DNA from: Zunongwangia pacifica
GTDB lineage: Bacteria > Bacteroidota > Bacteroidia > Flavobacteriales > Flavobacteriaceae
NCBI RefSeq assembly: GCF_023499215.1
Contig: NZ_JAKHSK010000010.1
Span: 86,469-150,468, forward strand
Direction: 5' to 3'
Length of the DNA: 64,000 nt
Shown here: positions 7,302 to 17,155 of the stretch, in pieces
Layout: the number at the start of each line of letters is the position of its first letter
How positions within the stretch are numbered: the stretch's first letter is position 1
Made by a program: the position numbers and the translations under genes
The notes under the pieces: model-generated
What the model was told of the DNA's origin: nothing
What the model saw: only the letters and a program-made list of their open reading frames with translations
The model's database searches: none

Positions 7302-8764
7302 CAATACTTAAGGACATATTATATAAGGTAAGCATGGAATCTGTGGTAGGGAATACCGCAGTGGCGATCAAGAATATTCATTTTGACTCCAGAAAAGTTG
7401 AAATGAATGATGTTTTTGTTGCCATTACGGGGACAGTTTCTAACGGACATGATTTTATAGAAAAAGCCATTAATCAGGGCGCTTTGGTAGTTATTTGTGA
7501 GAAGCTCCCCAATGATATTGTAAATGGAGTGACCTATGTGCAGGTTGCAAATTCTAAGGAAGCGCTAGCATATATGGCCGCCAATTTTTACGGAAATCCT
7601 TCAGATAAACTAAAATTGGTTGGGGTTACCGGGACAAACGGAAAAACAACCATTGCTACTTTATTATACGATTTGTTTACCAAAGCAGGTTTTAGAGTAG
7701 GTTTACTTTCCACAGTAAAAGTAATGGTTGGTGATAATCTTTATGATGCCGAGAGAACAACGCCAGATTCGTTAACGATTAATCGTTATTTAGCTGAAAT
7801 GAACGAAGAAGGGGTAGAGTATTGCTTTATGGAAGTGAGTTCTCATGGGATAGATCAACATCGTACCACGGGCTTAGAATTTGCCGGCGGAATTTTTACC
7901 AATCTTAGTCATGATCATTTAGATTATCACTCCAGTTTTGCAGAATATCGTGATGTGAAAAAGCGCTTTTTTGATGAATTACCAGCTTCAGCTTTCGCGT
8001 TAACAAATGTAGATGATAAAAATGGACCGGTAATGCTTCAAAATACGAATGCGAAGCAGTACACTTACGGGTTAAAAAATTATGCCGATTATAAAGCCCA
8101 GATCCTGGAAAATCAATTTACCGGATTATTACTGAAAATCAATGATCAGGAAGTGTGGTCCAGATTAATAGGAAGTTTTAACGCCTATAATATTCTGGCG
8201 ATCTATGCCGCAGCAGAATTATTGGGATTAGAAACTTTAGAAAACCTGAAGTTTATTAGTGAGCTTCATTCAGTTAATGGACGTTTCCAGTATTTTATTT
8301 CTTCCGAAGAAAAAATTACAGCCATTGTAGATTATGCGCATACCCCAGATGCATTAAAAAATGTGCTGGACACGGTTAATGCGATAAGGACAAAAAATGA
8401 AGAATTGATTACGGTGGTAGGTTGTGGTGGCGACAGGGATCGTACCAAAAGACCAAAAATGGGGCATATCGCTTCGGCTTTAAGTTCTAAAGTAATTTTT
8501 ACCAGTGACAATCCAAGAACCGAAGACCCTGATGCTATTATTGAAGAAATAGAAAAAGGGGTAGAACCTCAGAATTTTAATAAAACAGTTTCAATAACCA
8601 ATAGAAGACAGGCGATAAAAACCGCCTGCCAAATGGCAAAAGCTAACGATATCATCTTAATTGCCGGGAAAGGCCATGAAACCTACCAGGAAATAAACAG
8701 AGAGAAACATGATTTTGATGATTATAAGATCGTGAGTGAATTTTTAAAACAGCTAAAAAAGTAA
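7298..8764 (+). CDS. murE: UDP-MurNAc-tripeptide synthetase MurE, TTG start
   Basis: A 488-residue cytoplasmic Mur ligase adding the third residue to UDP-MurNAc-L-Ala-D-Glu. ATP site TGTNGKTT at 111-118. The DNPR motif at 404-407 is the signature of meso-diaminopimelate-adding enzymes, so the cell wall should be DAP-type. The TTG at 7298 overlaps the ftsI stop in a TTGA junction. No ATG lies before the conserved N-terminal region except Met13, which would remove the first strand. Confidence 0.95.
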   Translation: MTILKDILYKVSMESVVGNTAVAIKNIHFDSRKVEMNDVFVAITGTVSNGHDFIEKAINQGALVVICEKLPNDIVNGVTYVQVANSKEALAYMAANFYGNPSDKLKLVGVTGTNGKTTIATLLYDLFTKAGFRVGLLSTVKVMVGDNLYDAERTTPDSLTINRYLAEMNEEGVEYCFMEVSSHGIDQHRTTGLEFAGGIFTNLSHDHLDYHSSFAEYRDVKKRFFDELPASAFALTNVDDKNGPVMLQNTNAKQYTYGLKNYADYKAQILENQFTGLLLKINDQEVWSRLIGSFNAYNILAIYAAAELLGLETLENLKFISELHSVNGRFQYFISSEEKITAIVDYAHTPDALKNVLDTVNAIRTKNEELITVVGCGGDRDRTKRPKMGHIASALSSKVIFTSDNPRTEDPDAIIEEIEKGVEPQNFNKTVSITNRRQAIKTACQMAKANDIILIAGKGHETYQEINREKHDFDDYKIVSEFLKQLKK

Positions 8765-8788
8765 CGCCAAGAGGCAGAATATTAGAAT

Positions 8789-10027
8789 ATGCTTTATTAT
8801 TTATTTCAATTTTTAGAAGATAAATATCAGTTCCCAGGGGCGCAGTTGTTTGAATATCTTTCATTCCGCTCGGCCATGGCTATACTTTTATCGCTGTTAA
8901 TTTCTACGATTTACGGGAAGCGAATTATCAACTATTTGCAAACCAAACAAATTGGGGAGAGCGTAAGAGAACTTGGTTTACAGGGGCAAAGCGAGAAAGC
9001 AGGAACGCCAACCATGGGTGGGATTATTATTATTATTTCAACCTTAATCCCGGTATTACTTTTAGCAGATCTGGCCAATATTTACGTGATTTTACTAATT
9101 ATCACCACCATTTGGATGGGGGCCATCGGTTTTCTGGATGATTATATAAAAACATTTAAAAAGGATAAAGAAGGATTACCCGGTAAATTTAAAATTCTTG
9201 GGCAGGTAGGCCTTGGTTTGATCGTTGGTTGCATCATGTATTTTAATGACGGCATCACCGTGAAGGAAAAGGCAAACCCTACAGCTGTGATTTCTCAGGA
9301 AATGATGCTGGGCAATAAGAAATTGCCAGAAATGGGACCAGAGCAAAAAACACTTACGACCACTATTCCTTTTGTTAAAAATAACGAGTTCGATTATTCT
9401 AAAATTATTTCATGGATAAATCCGGATTTAGCAAAATACGCCTGGATTATTTTCATCCCTATTGTGATATTTATTGTAACAGCAGTTTCTAATGGAGCTA
9501 ATTTAACCGATGGAATCGATGGCCTTGCCGCAGGTTCTTCAGCAATCATTGTACTAACATTAGGCATTTTTGCATGGATTTCTGGGAACATCATTTTTTC
9601 AGATTACCTGAATATCATGTATATCCCAAATTCTGGGGAAATGACTATTTATATCACAGCATTTGCCGGAGCATTAGTTGGTTTCTTATGGTATAATACT
9701 TATCCGGCTCAGGTTTTTATGGGGGATACGGGAAGTTTAACCATTGGAGGGATTATCGCCGTATTAGCCATCGCTACCAGAAAAGAATTATTGATCCCTA
9801 TTTTATGCGGAATTTTCCTGATAGAGAATCTATCGGTAATGCTGCAGGTATCATGGTTTAAATATACCAAAAAAAGATTTGGCGAAGGACGTAGGATTTT
9901 CCTGATGTCTCCTTTGCACCACCATTACCAAAAGAAAGGACATCACGAGAGTAAAATTGTTGTTCGGTTTTGGGTAGTGGGGATTTTCCTGGCCATTCTA
10001 ACCATTGTGACACTTAAACTTCGATAA
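8789..10027 (+). CDS. mraY: Phospho-MurNAc-pentapeptide transferase MraY
   Basis: A 412-residue polytopic membrane enzyme making lipid I from UDP-MurNAc-pentapeptide and undecaprenyl phosphate. Conserved motifs are GFLDDYIK, a loop with [17 protein letters not shown] and the C-terminal HHHYQKKG. At about 50 residues more than E. coli MraY it carries an inserted periplasmic stretch (about residues 153-210), a feature I associate with Bacteroidota MraY. It lies 24 bases after murE and 2 bases before murD. Confidence 0.95.
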   Translation: MLYYLFQFLEDKYQFPGAQLFEYLSFRSAMAILLSLLISTIYGKRIINYLQTKQIGESVRELGLQGQSEKAGTPTMGGIIIIISTLIPVLLLADLANIYVILLIITTIWMGAIGFLDDYIKTFKKDKEGLPGKFKILGQVGLGLIVGCIMYFNDGITVKEKANPTAVISQEMMLGNKKLPEMGPEQKTLTTTIPFVKNNEFDYSKIISWINPDLAKYAWIIFIPIVIFIVTAVSNGANLTDGIDGLAAGSSAIIVLTLGIFAWISGNIIFSDYLNIMYIPNSGEMTIYITAFAGALVGFLWYNTYPAQVFMGDTGSLTIGGIIAVLAIATRKELLIPILCGIFLIENLSVMLQVSWFKYTKKRFGEGRRIFLMSPLHHHYQKKGHHESKIVVRFWVVGIFLAILTIVTLKLR

Positions 10028-10029
10028 CA

Positions 10030-11367
10030 TTGAGGAAGAAGATTGTCATACTTGGTGGAGGAGAAAGCGGTGTTGGTACTGCTATTTTGGCCAAAAAAGA
10101 AGGCTATAAGATCTGGCTTTCAGATAAAGGAAAAATAAAAGAAAAATATAAAAAGGTTCTTGAACATCTTGAAATAGACTGGGAGGAAGAAAAGCATACC
10201 GAATCGCAGATTTTTGATGCCGATGTGGTGATGAAGAGTCCGGGGATTCCAGATACGGTACCCATGATTAAAGCACTTAAGGAAAAAGGGATTCCGGTAA
10301 TTTCTGAAATAGAATTTGCTGCCGAATATACCAGCGCTGTGATTGTTGGAATTACTGGGAGTAACGGGAAAACAACCACTACAAAATTAACCGATCATTT
10401 ATTAAAAGATGGCGGGTTAAAAGTAGGAATGGCCGGTAATGTTGGGGATAGCTTTGCGAAACAGGTCGCCGAGACGAATCCAGATTATTATGTGTTAGAG
10501 CTTAGTAGCTTTCAGTTAGATGGGATTGAGACGTTTAGACCACATATTGCGGTTTTAACCAATATCACTCCAGATCATTTAGACCGATATGATTATAAGT
10601 TCGAAAACTATATCGAGGCTAAATTCAGGATTACAAAGAACCAAACGAAGGACGATTATTTTATTTATGATGCAGATGATGAGGTTATCACAAACTGGTT
10701 AAAAAACAACAAAGTTGAAGCACAGTTATTGCCATTTTCGCTAGAGAAAAAGCTGGAGAATGGTGCCTATTTAGAAAACGATACAATGATTATAAAGACA
10801 GAAAATACAGAGTTTACTATGACGACTTCAGATTTAACATTACAAGGTAAACACAATACAAAGAATGCAATGGCAGCCGCTACTGTGGCAAAGCTTTTAA
10901 AAATAAGAAAGAATACGATCCGTGAAAGTATGGAGAGTTTTCAAGGGGTAGAGCACCGTTTAGAGAAAGTGCTTAAAATAAATAATGTTCAGTATATCAA
11001 CGATTCTAAGGCAACAAATGTAAATGCTACCTACTTCGCTTTAGAAAGTATGGAAGGTCAAACCGTTTGGATTTTAGGAGGGGTTGATAAAGGCAATGTT
11101 TATGATGAGCTTTTACCACTGGTAAACGAAAAAGTAAAAGCAATTATCTGTCTTGGTGTAGATAATACCAAGATCCTTAATTCTTTTGGGAATTGTGTAG
11201 AAACAATGGTAGAAACTCAAAGTATGAGTGAAGCGGTAAAAATGGCCTACAGACTTTCTGAAAAAGGAGATACGGTATTGCTTTCTCCCGCTTGTGCGAG
11301 TTTCGATCTTTTTGATAATTATGAAGATCGCGGAAGACAGTTTAAAGAAGCGGTTAGAAATTTATAG
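10030..11367 (+). CDS. murD: UDP-MurNAc-L-alanine:D-glutamate ligase MurD, TTG start
   Basis: A 445-residue Mur ligase that adds D-glutamate. It has an N-terminal Rossmann-like domain (ILGGGESGVG, residues 7-16), an ATP loop GSNGKTT (110-116), and a C-terminal domain with LSPACASFDLFDNY, the MurD signature. It starts at a TTG two bases after the mraY stop; no closer ATG precedes the first strand. This is the third TTG or GTG start in this cluster so far. Confidence 0.95.
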   Translation: MRKKIVILGGGESGVGTAILAKKEGYKIWLSDKGKIKEKYKKVLEHLEIDWEEEKHTESQIFDADVVMKSPGIPDTVPMIKALKEKGIPVISEIEFAAEYTSAVIVGITGSNGKTTTTKLTDHLLKDGGLKVGMAGNVGDSFAKQVAETNPDYYVLELSSFQLDGIETFRPHIAVLTNITPDHLDRYDYKFENYIEAKFRITKNQTKDDYFIYDADDEVITNWLKNNKVEAQLLPFSLEKKLENGAYLENDTMIIKTENTEFTMTTSDLTLQGKHNTKNAMAAATVAKLLKIRKNTIRESMESFQGVEHRLEKVLKINNVQYINDSKATNVNATYFALESMEGQTVWILGGVDKGNVYDELLPLVNEKVKAIICLGVDNTKILNSFGNCVETMVETQSMSEAVKMAYRLSEKGDTVLLSPACASFDLFDNYEDRGRQFKEAVRNL

Positions 11368-11397
11368 AATATCAGTCAGTTAAACTGAAACAGCGAA

Positions 11398-12606
11398 ATG
11401 GGGAACATTTTTGCAAATATTAAAGGAGATAAGGTAATCTGGGCTACTGCCGGACTACTGGCAATATTTTCATTTTTGCCGGTGTACAGCGCGAGTAGTA
11501 ATATCGCTTACCTGTATGGAGATGGAGGTACTTTTAAATATTTGATCGTTCATTTTTTCCATTTACTGTTGGGGTTTTGTGTGTTGTTCGCAGCACATAA
11601 AGTGCCTTATCATTATTATAGGGGATTGTCGATTTTAATGTTGCCGGTGGTGATTGTTTTATTGATTTATACGATGGCTCAGGGAACGGTAATCGATGGC
11701 GCCAATGCCAGTAGATGGATAAGGATCCCGGTCTTAGGGGTTACCTTTCAGTCTTCTACGTTTGCAGCAGTGGTTTTGATGATTTATGTCGCACGGTACA
11801 TGTCTAAAATCACCGAGAAAAAAATCACTTTTAAAGAGACAATTTTACCACTTTGGGTGCCTGTAGGTTCAGTATTAATGTTAATTTTGCCGGCCAATTT
11901 TTCCACAACTGCGATCATTTTTGCTATGGTTTTGGTACTCATGTTTTTAGGTGGGTATCCAATAAAGTATCTGATGGCGATTGTGTTTGCCGGAGTGATT
12001 TTATTCGGAATTTTTGTTTTGGCTGCAAAGGCATTTCCCGGTGTTTTACCAAACAGGATAGATACCTGGGCAAGTAGGATAGAAAATTTTACGAACGACG
12101 AAGATACCGAAGCCGATTATCAAATTGAAAGAGCAAAAATAGCCATCGCCAGAGGTGGTATTGCGGGTACGGGGATTGGAAAAAGCGTACAGCGAAACTT
12201 TTTGCCGCAATCTTCTTCAGACTTTATCTATGCGATAATTGTTGAAGAAATGGGGCTTATTGGTGCTCTTGGGGTCATGTTGGCGTATTTAATGATTTTA
12301 TTCAGGATTATTATAGTCGCCACCAAAGCCAATACCATTTTTGGAAAACTGTTGGTAATGGGAGTAGGTATTCCCATTATTTTCCAGGCATTGGTGAATA
12401 TGGCGGTTGCGGTAGAATTATTTCCGGTAACAGGGCAAACACTTCCGCTGGTGAGTAGCGGGGGGACCTCCATCTGGATGACCTGCCTTTCATTGGGTAT
12501 TATTCTTAGTGTGAGTGCAAAAAGGGAAGAAGAAAAAGAAACAGAAGAAGCAAAAAGAAATGCAGAGGATGAAAATCCTTTGGATATTTTAAGCGAAGCA
12601 ATATGA
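11398..12606 (+). CDS. ftsW: Septal peptidoglycan polymerase FtsW
   Basis: A 402-residue SEDS-family membrane protein, with about ten hydrophobic segments, that polymerises lipid II into glycan strands together with FtsI. Family landmarks include [20 protein letters not shown] and the late [10 protein letters not shown] motif. The C-terminus ends in a short charged cytoplasmic tail ([17 protein letters not shown]). It starts 30 bases after murD and overlaps murG by four bases (ATGA). Confidence 0.95.
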   Translation: MGNIFANIKGDKVIWATAGLLAIFSFLPVYSASSNIAYLYGDGGTFKYLIVHFFHLLLGFCVLFAAHKVPYHYYRGLSILMLPVVIVLLIYTMAQGTVIDGANASRWIRIPVLGVTFQSSTFAAVVLMIYVARYMSKITEKKITFKETILPLWVPVGSVLMLILPANFSTTAIIFAMVLVLMFLGGYPIKYLMAIVFAGVILFGIFVLAAKAFPGVLPNRIDTWASRIENFTNDEDTEADYQIERAKIAIARGGIAGTGIGKSVQRNFLPQSSSDFIYAIIVEEMGLIGALGVMLAYLMILFRIIIVATKANTIFGKLLVMGVGIPIIFQALVNMAVAVELFPVTGQTLPLVSSGGTSIWMTCLSLGIILSVSAKREEEKETEEAKRNAEDENPLDILSEAI

Positions 12607-13703
12607 GTAAAGATCTACGTATCATATTATCTGGTGGAGGCACGGGTGGTCATATTTACCCGGCTATCGCTATTGCCGACGAGGTAAAGCGCCGCTATCC
12701 CGATGCGAAGATCAAATTTGTGGGAGCGCAGGATAAAATGGAGATGGAAAAAGTACCACAAGCCGGTTACGAGATCGAAGGTCTTTGGATAAGTGGTTTG
12801 CAACGAAAGCTTACGCTTAAAAACCTGATGTTCCCATTTAAATTAATGAGTAGCATTAGTAAATCCAGAAGGATCATAAAGGATTTTAGACCTGATGTTG
12901 CTGTTGGTACGGGCGGATTTGCCAGTGGCCCTTTATTACATGTGGCCAATAAACAGGAAATACCAACCTTGCTTCAGGAGCAAAATTCATTTCCGGGGAT
13001 TACCAATAAAATATTGGCAAAAAGGGCCAATATCATTTGTGCGGCTTATGATGAAGTAAAACGATTTTTTCCGCAGGAAAAAGTAAAGAAAACTGGAAAT
13101 CCCGTACGTCAGGATTTACTGAATATCGATATCAAAAGAGAAGAAGCTCAAAAGTTCTTTAATCTTGATGCCGGTAAAAAAACAGTATTAGTACTTGGTG
13201 GAAGTTTAGGCGCGCGACAGGTGAATCAGTTAATCGCTGAACATGCCGATCGATTAAAAGCAGAAGATATTCAGTTAATCTGGCAATGCGGGAAATTATA
13301 TTACGAAGAATACAAAACCTATACTGAAGGAACTGTGCAGGTGCATCAGTTTTTAAATAAAATGGATTTGGCTTATGCTGCGGCAGATGTGATTATTTCC
13401 AGAGCCGGGGCAGGTAGCGTATCTGAATTATGTATCGTGGGGAAACCGGTAATTTTTATTCCGTCTCCCAATGTAGCTGAAGATCACCAGACCAAAAATG
13501 CGATGGCGGTTACCAAAAATAATGCGGCTATCACTATGGCGGAAACCGAGCTGGATGACAAATTTGAAAATACCTTTTTCGATTTGCTGAAGAATGAAAG
13601 TAAGCAAAAAGAATTAGGCGAAAATATTAAGAAAATGGCGTTGCCAAACGCAACGTCCAGTATTGTAGATGAAATTGAAAAGCTAATTATCAGAAAAGCC
13701 TAA
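12603..13703 (+). CDS. murG: Lipid II synthase, GlcNAc transferase MurG
   Basis: A 366-residue GT28 glycosyltransferase that converts lipid I to lipid II at the inner face of the membrane. The glycine-rich N-terminal loop [12 protein letters not shown] (10-21) binds the lipid phosphate, TGGFASGP follows near 100, and the C-terminal UDP-GlcNAc domain has GGSLGARQ and [11 protein letters not shown]. The start overlaps the ftsW stop in an ATGA junction. Confidence 0.96.
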   Translation: MSKDLRIILSGGGTGGHIYPAIAIADEVKRRYPDAKIKFVGAQDKMEMEKVPQAGYEIEGLWISGLQRKLTLKNLMFPFKLMSSISKSRRIIKDFRPDVAVGTGGFASGPLLHVANKQEIPTLLQEQNSFPGITNKILAKRANIICAAYDEVKRFFPQEKVKKTGNPVRQDLLNIDIKREEAQKFFNLDAGKKTVLVLGGSLGARQVNQLIAEHADRLKAEDIQLIWQCGKLYYEEYKTYTEGTVQVHQFLNKMDLAYAAADVIISRAGAGSVSELCIVGKPVIFIPSPNVAEDHQTKNAMAVTKNNAAITMAETELDDKFENTFFDLLKNESKQKELGENIKKMALPNATSSIVDEIEKLIIRKA

Positions 13704-13704
13704 A

Positions 13705-15060
13705 TTGAATACTTTAAGTCACATACAAAACTATTATTTTATCGGTATTGGCGGTATCGGGATGAGTGCGCTGGCGCGTTTCTTTAAATCCCAGGGTAAA
13801 AATGTTGCTGGTTACGATAAGACAGCTTCAGTGCTTACCAAAGAACTGGAGGCTGAAGGTATTTTAGTGACTTTTCAGGACGATATTAGTGAAATTCCGC
13901 AGCAATTTAAAGATTCAGAAAAAACACTGGTCGTATATACTCCTGCAGTTCCTAAGGAGAATGTGCAATATCAATATTTTATTGAAGAACAATTTATCTT
14001 AAAAAAGCGTGCCGAGGTACTAGGCTTGATTAGTAGTAATCGTTTTACCCTTGCTGTTGCAGGTACCCATGGTAAAACCACCACCACGGCAATTTTAGCA
14101 CATTTATTAAAAGAAACCAATGCGCCGGTAACCGCATTTTTGGGCGGAGTAAGTGAGGATATACAGAGTAATTTAATTTTGAAGGGAGATGAAGTAATTG
14201 TTGCTGAAGCTGATGAGTTTGATCGCTCTTTTCTTCATCTGTCACCAAATATCGCCGCCATAAACTCTATGGATGCCGATCATCTGGATATCTATGGTGT
14301 AAATGAACATTTGCAGGCTTCATTTAAAGCCTTTGCAGCCTTGCTTCCTGAAGATGGAACGCTTTTCGTGAAGAACGGACTTCCGCTTGAAGGGAAAACA
14401 ATTGGAATTGAAGATGATGCTGATTTTTCAGCAATCAACATAAAAATAGTAGGCGGAAGTTATCATTTTGATCTTAAAACGCCTACTGAAGTTATCGAAG
14501 GATTTCTTCTTAACCTACCAGGTAGACACAATGTCTTAAATGCTGTAACAGCATTGGCTATGGCGCTAGAGTACGGTAGCCCAGCCAATCAGCTAAGCCA
14601 GGCGCTACAGGATTTTAAAGGAATAAGAAGGAGATTTTCTTATAAAATTAAGACGGATCAAAAAGTTTTAATCGATGATTATGCGCATCATCCGGCCGAG
14701 ATTAATGCAGTTTTTGAAGCGGTAAAAGAAGTGTATCCCAAAATGACCAATTTGGTTGTTTTTCAGCCACATTTATTTAGCAGGACCAGAGATTTTGTCG
14801 ATGAATTTGCTGAAAAATTATCACAATTTGATGAGGTCATGCTTATGGATATCTATCCGGCCAGAGAAAAGCCGATTGAAGGGGTAGATTCCCAGTGGTT
14901 GTTAGAAAAAATCGATAACCCAAATAAACACTTGGTAAAACGAGAAGAATTAACGGCCAAAATCACTAAATCTAAAGCTAAGGTTATTTTAATGCTTGGC
15001 GCCGGAGATATAGGAAACGAAGTTGAAACCGTAAAAAGAGCCCTGGAAGATGAAATCTAA
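13705..15060 (+). CDS. murC: UDP-MurNAc:L-alanine ligase MurC, TTG start
   Basis: A 451-residue Mur ligase, first of the amino-acid-adding enzymes. It shows an N-terminal GIGGIGMSALA nucleotide loop (14-24), the ATP loop GTHGKTT (120-126) and the DDYAHHPAEI motif in the central domain. The TTG start lies one base after the murG stop. The 3' end overlaps ftsQ by 11 bases. murF, murB and ddl are not in the cluster. Confidence 0.95.
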   Translation: MNTLSHIQNYYFIGIGGIGMSALARFFKSQGKNVAGYDKTASVLTKELEAEGILVTFQDDISEIPQQFKDSEKTLVVYTPAVPKENVQYQYFIEEQFILKKRAEVLGLISSNRFTLAVAGTHGKTTTTAILAHLLKETNAPVTAFLGGVSEDIQSNLILKGDEVIVAEADEFDRSFLHLSPNIAAINSMDADHLDIYGVNEHLQASFKAFAALLPEDGTLFVKNGLPLEGKTIGIEDDADFSAINIKIVGGSYHFDLKTPTEVIEGFLLNLPGRHNVLNAVTALAMALEYGSPANQLSQALQDFKGIRRRFSYKIKTDQKVLIDDYAHHPAEINAVFEAVKEVYPKMTNLVVFQPHLFSRTRDFVDEFAEKLSQFDEVMLMDIYPAREKPIEGVDSQWLLEKIDNPNKHLVKREELTAKITKSKAKVILMLGAGDIGNEVETVKRALEDEI

Positions 15061-15766
15061 ATTAGGTTACATAAAATTTGTGCTTTTACTCGCTTTGGTG
15101 GCCTTTTTATTTGGCTTTGCTGAAAAAAGGCATAGTCAACGAAAATTGATAGGTGCTGAAGTTCATTTTACAGATAACGAAAACCTGTATGTTACTGTAG
15201 ATGCGGTTAATAAGTTGTTGATACAAAATGAAGCGACCAACGAAAACTTGGGGCAGGAAACTTTAGATTTGAATAAGGTAGAGACACTGCTTAACAGTCA
15301 TGATATGATCGAAAATGCTGAGGTTTTCCTAAAATTGGACGGGAAACTTTCAGCAATCGTGACGCAGCGTAAACCTATTGGAAGAGCCGTTGGGAATACT
15401 TCATTTTATCTGGATAAAAACGGAGAGGTAATGCCGCTTTCAGAAAATTTTTCAGCAAGGGTGCCTCTTATGTTAGGTTTTAATGAATCTAATATTTTGA
15501 AGGCTTATCCGTTGATGAGCTACATAAAAAATGATCCTTTTTTAAGTAAGCATATTACAACTATCCAACGTCTAGACAACGGGCGATATGAGCTGAAACT
15601 GCGAAAAACAGATTTTGTAGTGTATTTTGGAGAGATTAAAAATATAGAATTGAAATTCAATAATTTCAAGGCATTTTATAAAAAAGCATTAAAAGATAAA
15701 AAGTTAGATACCTATAAAAGAGTGAATCTACAGTTTGGTAATCAGGTTGTATGCACTAAAAAGTAA
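15050..15766 (+). CDS. ftsQ: Cell division protein FtsQ
   Basis: A 238-residue bitopic membrane protein with one N-terminal membrane segment (about 7-24) and a periplasmic region with POTRA- and beta-domain character. The region around VDAVNKLLIQNEATN begins the POTRA-like part and NGRYELKLRKTDFVVYFG the beta domain. FtsQ links early and late divisome proteins. Primary sequence is divergent, but size, topology and position between murC and ftsA are diagnostic. It overlaps murC by 11 bases. Confidence 0.9.
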   Translation: MKSKLGYIKFVLLLALVAFLFGFAEKRHSQRKLIGAEVHFTDNENLYVTVDAVNKLLIQNEATNENLGQETLDLNKVETLLNSHDMIENAEVFLKLDGKLSAIVTQRKPIGRAVGNTSFYLDKNGEVMPLSENFSARVPLMLGFNESNILKAYPLMSYIKNDPFLSKHITTIQRLDNGRYELKLRKTDFVVYFGEIKNIELKFNNFKAFYKKALKDKKLDTYKRVNLQFGNQVVCTKK

Positions 15767-15769
15767 GAT

Positions 15770-17119
15770 ATGGAGCAAAATGATATTGCAGTAGGATTAG
15801 ATATAGGGACGACAAAGATTGTTGCCATGATTGGCAAGAAGAATGAGTATGGTAAAGTAGAGATCGTTGGGATTGGTAAGTCCAGGAGCCTTGGTGTGCA
15901 CCGTGGTGTTGTAAATAATATTACGCAGACCATTCAATCTATACAGCAGGCCATTCAGGAAGCTGAAGCAGATTCTGGGCAAAAGATTAAAGATGTAGTT
16001 GTTGGGATTGCCGGGCAGCATATAAGAAGTTTACAGCACAGTGATTATATCACCAGGCCAAACCCTGAAGAGGTTATCGATGCAGAGGATATTCATAGTT
16101 TATGCAATCAGGTACATAAACTGGTAATGTTGCCAGGGGAGGAGATTATTCATGTGCTTCCGCAGGAATATAAAGTAGATGGGCAGGCAGAAATTAAAGA
16201 GCCTATCGGGATGTATGGTGGTCGCCTTGAAGCAAATTTTCATGTAGTTGTTGGTCAGGTTTCTTCCATAAGAAATATTGGTCGCTGCGTGAAGAGTGCA
16301 GGTTTAGATCTTTCAGCTGTAACCTTAGAGCCTTTGGCTTCAGCGAATGCAGTCCTTAGTCAGGAAGAGAAAGAAGCTGGTGTGGCGCTAATCGACATAG
16401 GTGGCGGTACCACAGATCTTGCGATTTTTAAAGATGGCATTATTAGACATACAGCAGTGATTCCTTTTGGAGGAAATGTAATTACAGAAGATATAAAAGA
16501 AGGCTGCTCGATTATTGAAAAGCAGGCAGAATTGTTGAAGATCAAATTTGGATCGGCATGGCCTGGTGAGAATAAGGATAACGAGATTGTTTCTATTCCT
16601 GGATTACGAGGAAGGGAGCCAAAAGAAATTACGCTTAAAAACCTGTCGAAAATTATTCACGCGCGTGTGGTTGAAATTATCGAACAGGTGTATTTAGAAA
16701 TAAAAAATTACGGACACGAAGATCAGAAGAAAAAACTGATCGGTGGTCTTGTGTTAACAGGTGGAGGTGCACAGTTAAAGCATCTTAAGCAACTGGTAGA
16801 GTATATCACCGGAATGGATACCAGAATAGGTTTTCCTAACGAACATCTGGCAGGAAATAATGATAGTGAGACGACCAGCCCGATGTACGCAACAGCGGTA
16901 GGATTGGTGATGAATAGTTTAGAAACCAGTAAAAGTAATTTTCAGGAAGAAGCCGTTCTTAAGGAAAAAGAACCAGAGCCAATGCCTGTAGATGAAGAGG
17001 TAGAGGCTGAAAGAGAAAAAGAAGAGCCGCAAGTACAGGTAGAACAGCCTAAGCCCCGAAAAAGTATTTTCGATAAATGGGCAGAAAAGTTCAAAGATTT
17101 TTTAGATAACGCAGAGTAA
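15770..17119 (+). CDS. ftsA: Cell division protein FtsA, with C-terminal acidic extension
   Basis: A 449-residue actin-fold protein that tethers FtsZ to the membrane. Phosphate-1 loop GLDIGTTKIVAMIG (9-22), phosphate-2 region DIGGGTTDLA and the C-terminal LTGGGAQLKHL are clear. After residue about 385 comes an E/P/V-rich linker, then a basic amphipathic end (KSIFDKWAEKFKDFLDN) that fits the membrane-targeting helix. It starts 3 bases after ftsQ and ends 36 bases before ftsZ. Confidence 0.95.
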   Translation: MEQNDIAVGLDIGTTKIVAMIGKKNEYGKVEIVGIGKSRSLGVHRGVVNNITQTIQSIQQAIQEAEADSGQKIKDVVVGIAGQHIRSLQHSDYITRPNPEEVIDAEDIHSLCNQVHKLVMLPGEEIIHVLPQEYKVDGQAEIKEPIGMYGGRLEANFHVVVGQVSSIRNIGRCVKSAGLDLSAVTLEPLASANAVLSQEEKEAGVALIDIGGGTTDLAIFKDGIIRHTAVIPFGGNVITEDIKEGCSIIEKQAELLKIKFGSAWPGENKDNEIVSIPGLRGREPKEITLKNLSKIIHARVVEIIEQVYLEIKNYGHEDQKKKLIGGLVLTGGGAQLKHLKQLVEYITGMDTRIGFPNEHLAGNNDSETTSPMYATAVGLVMNSLETSKSNFQEEAVLKEKEPEPMPVDEEVEAEREKEEPQVQVEQPKPRKSIFDKWAEKFKDFLDNAE

Positions 17120-17155
17120 TACATAGCACAATAGAGAACCAGTAAAATTGAATTT

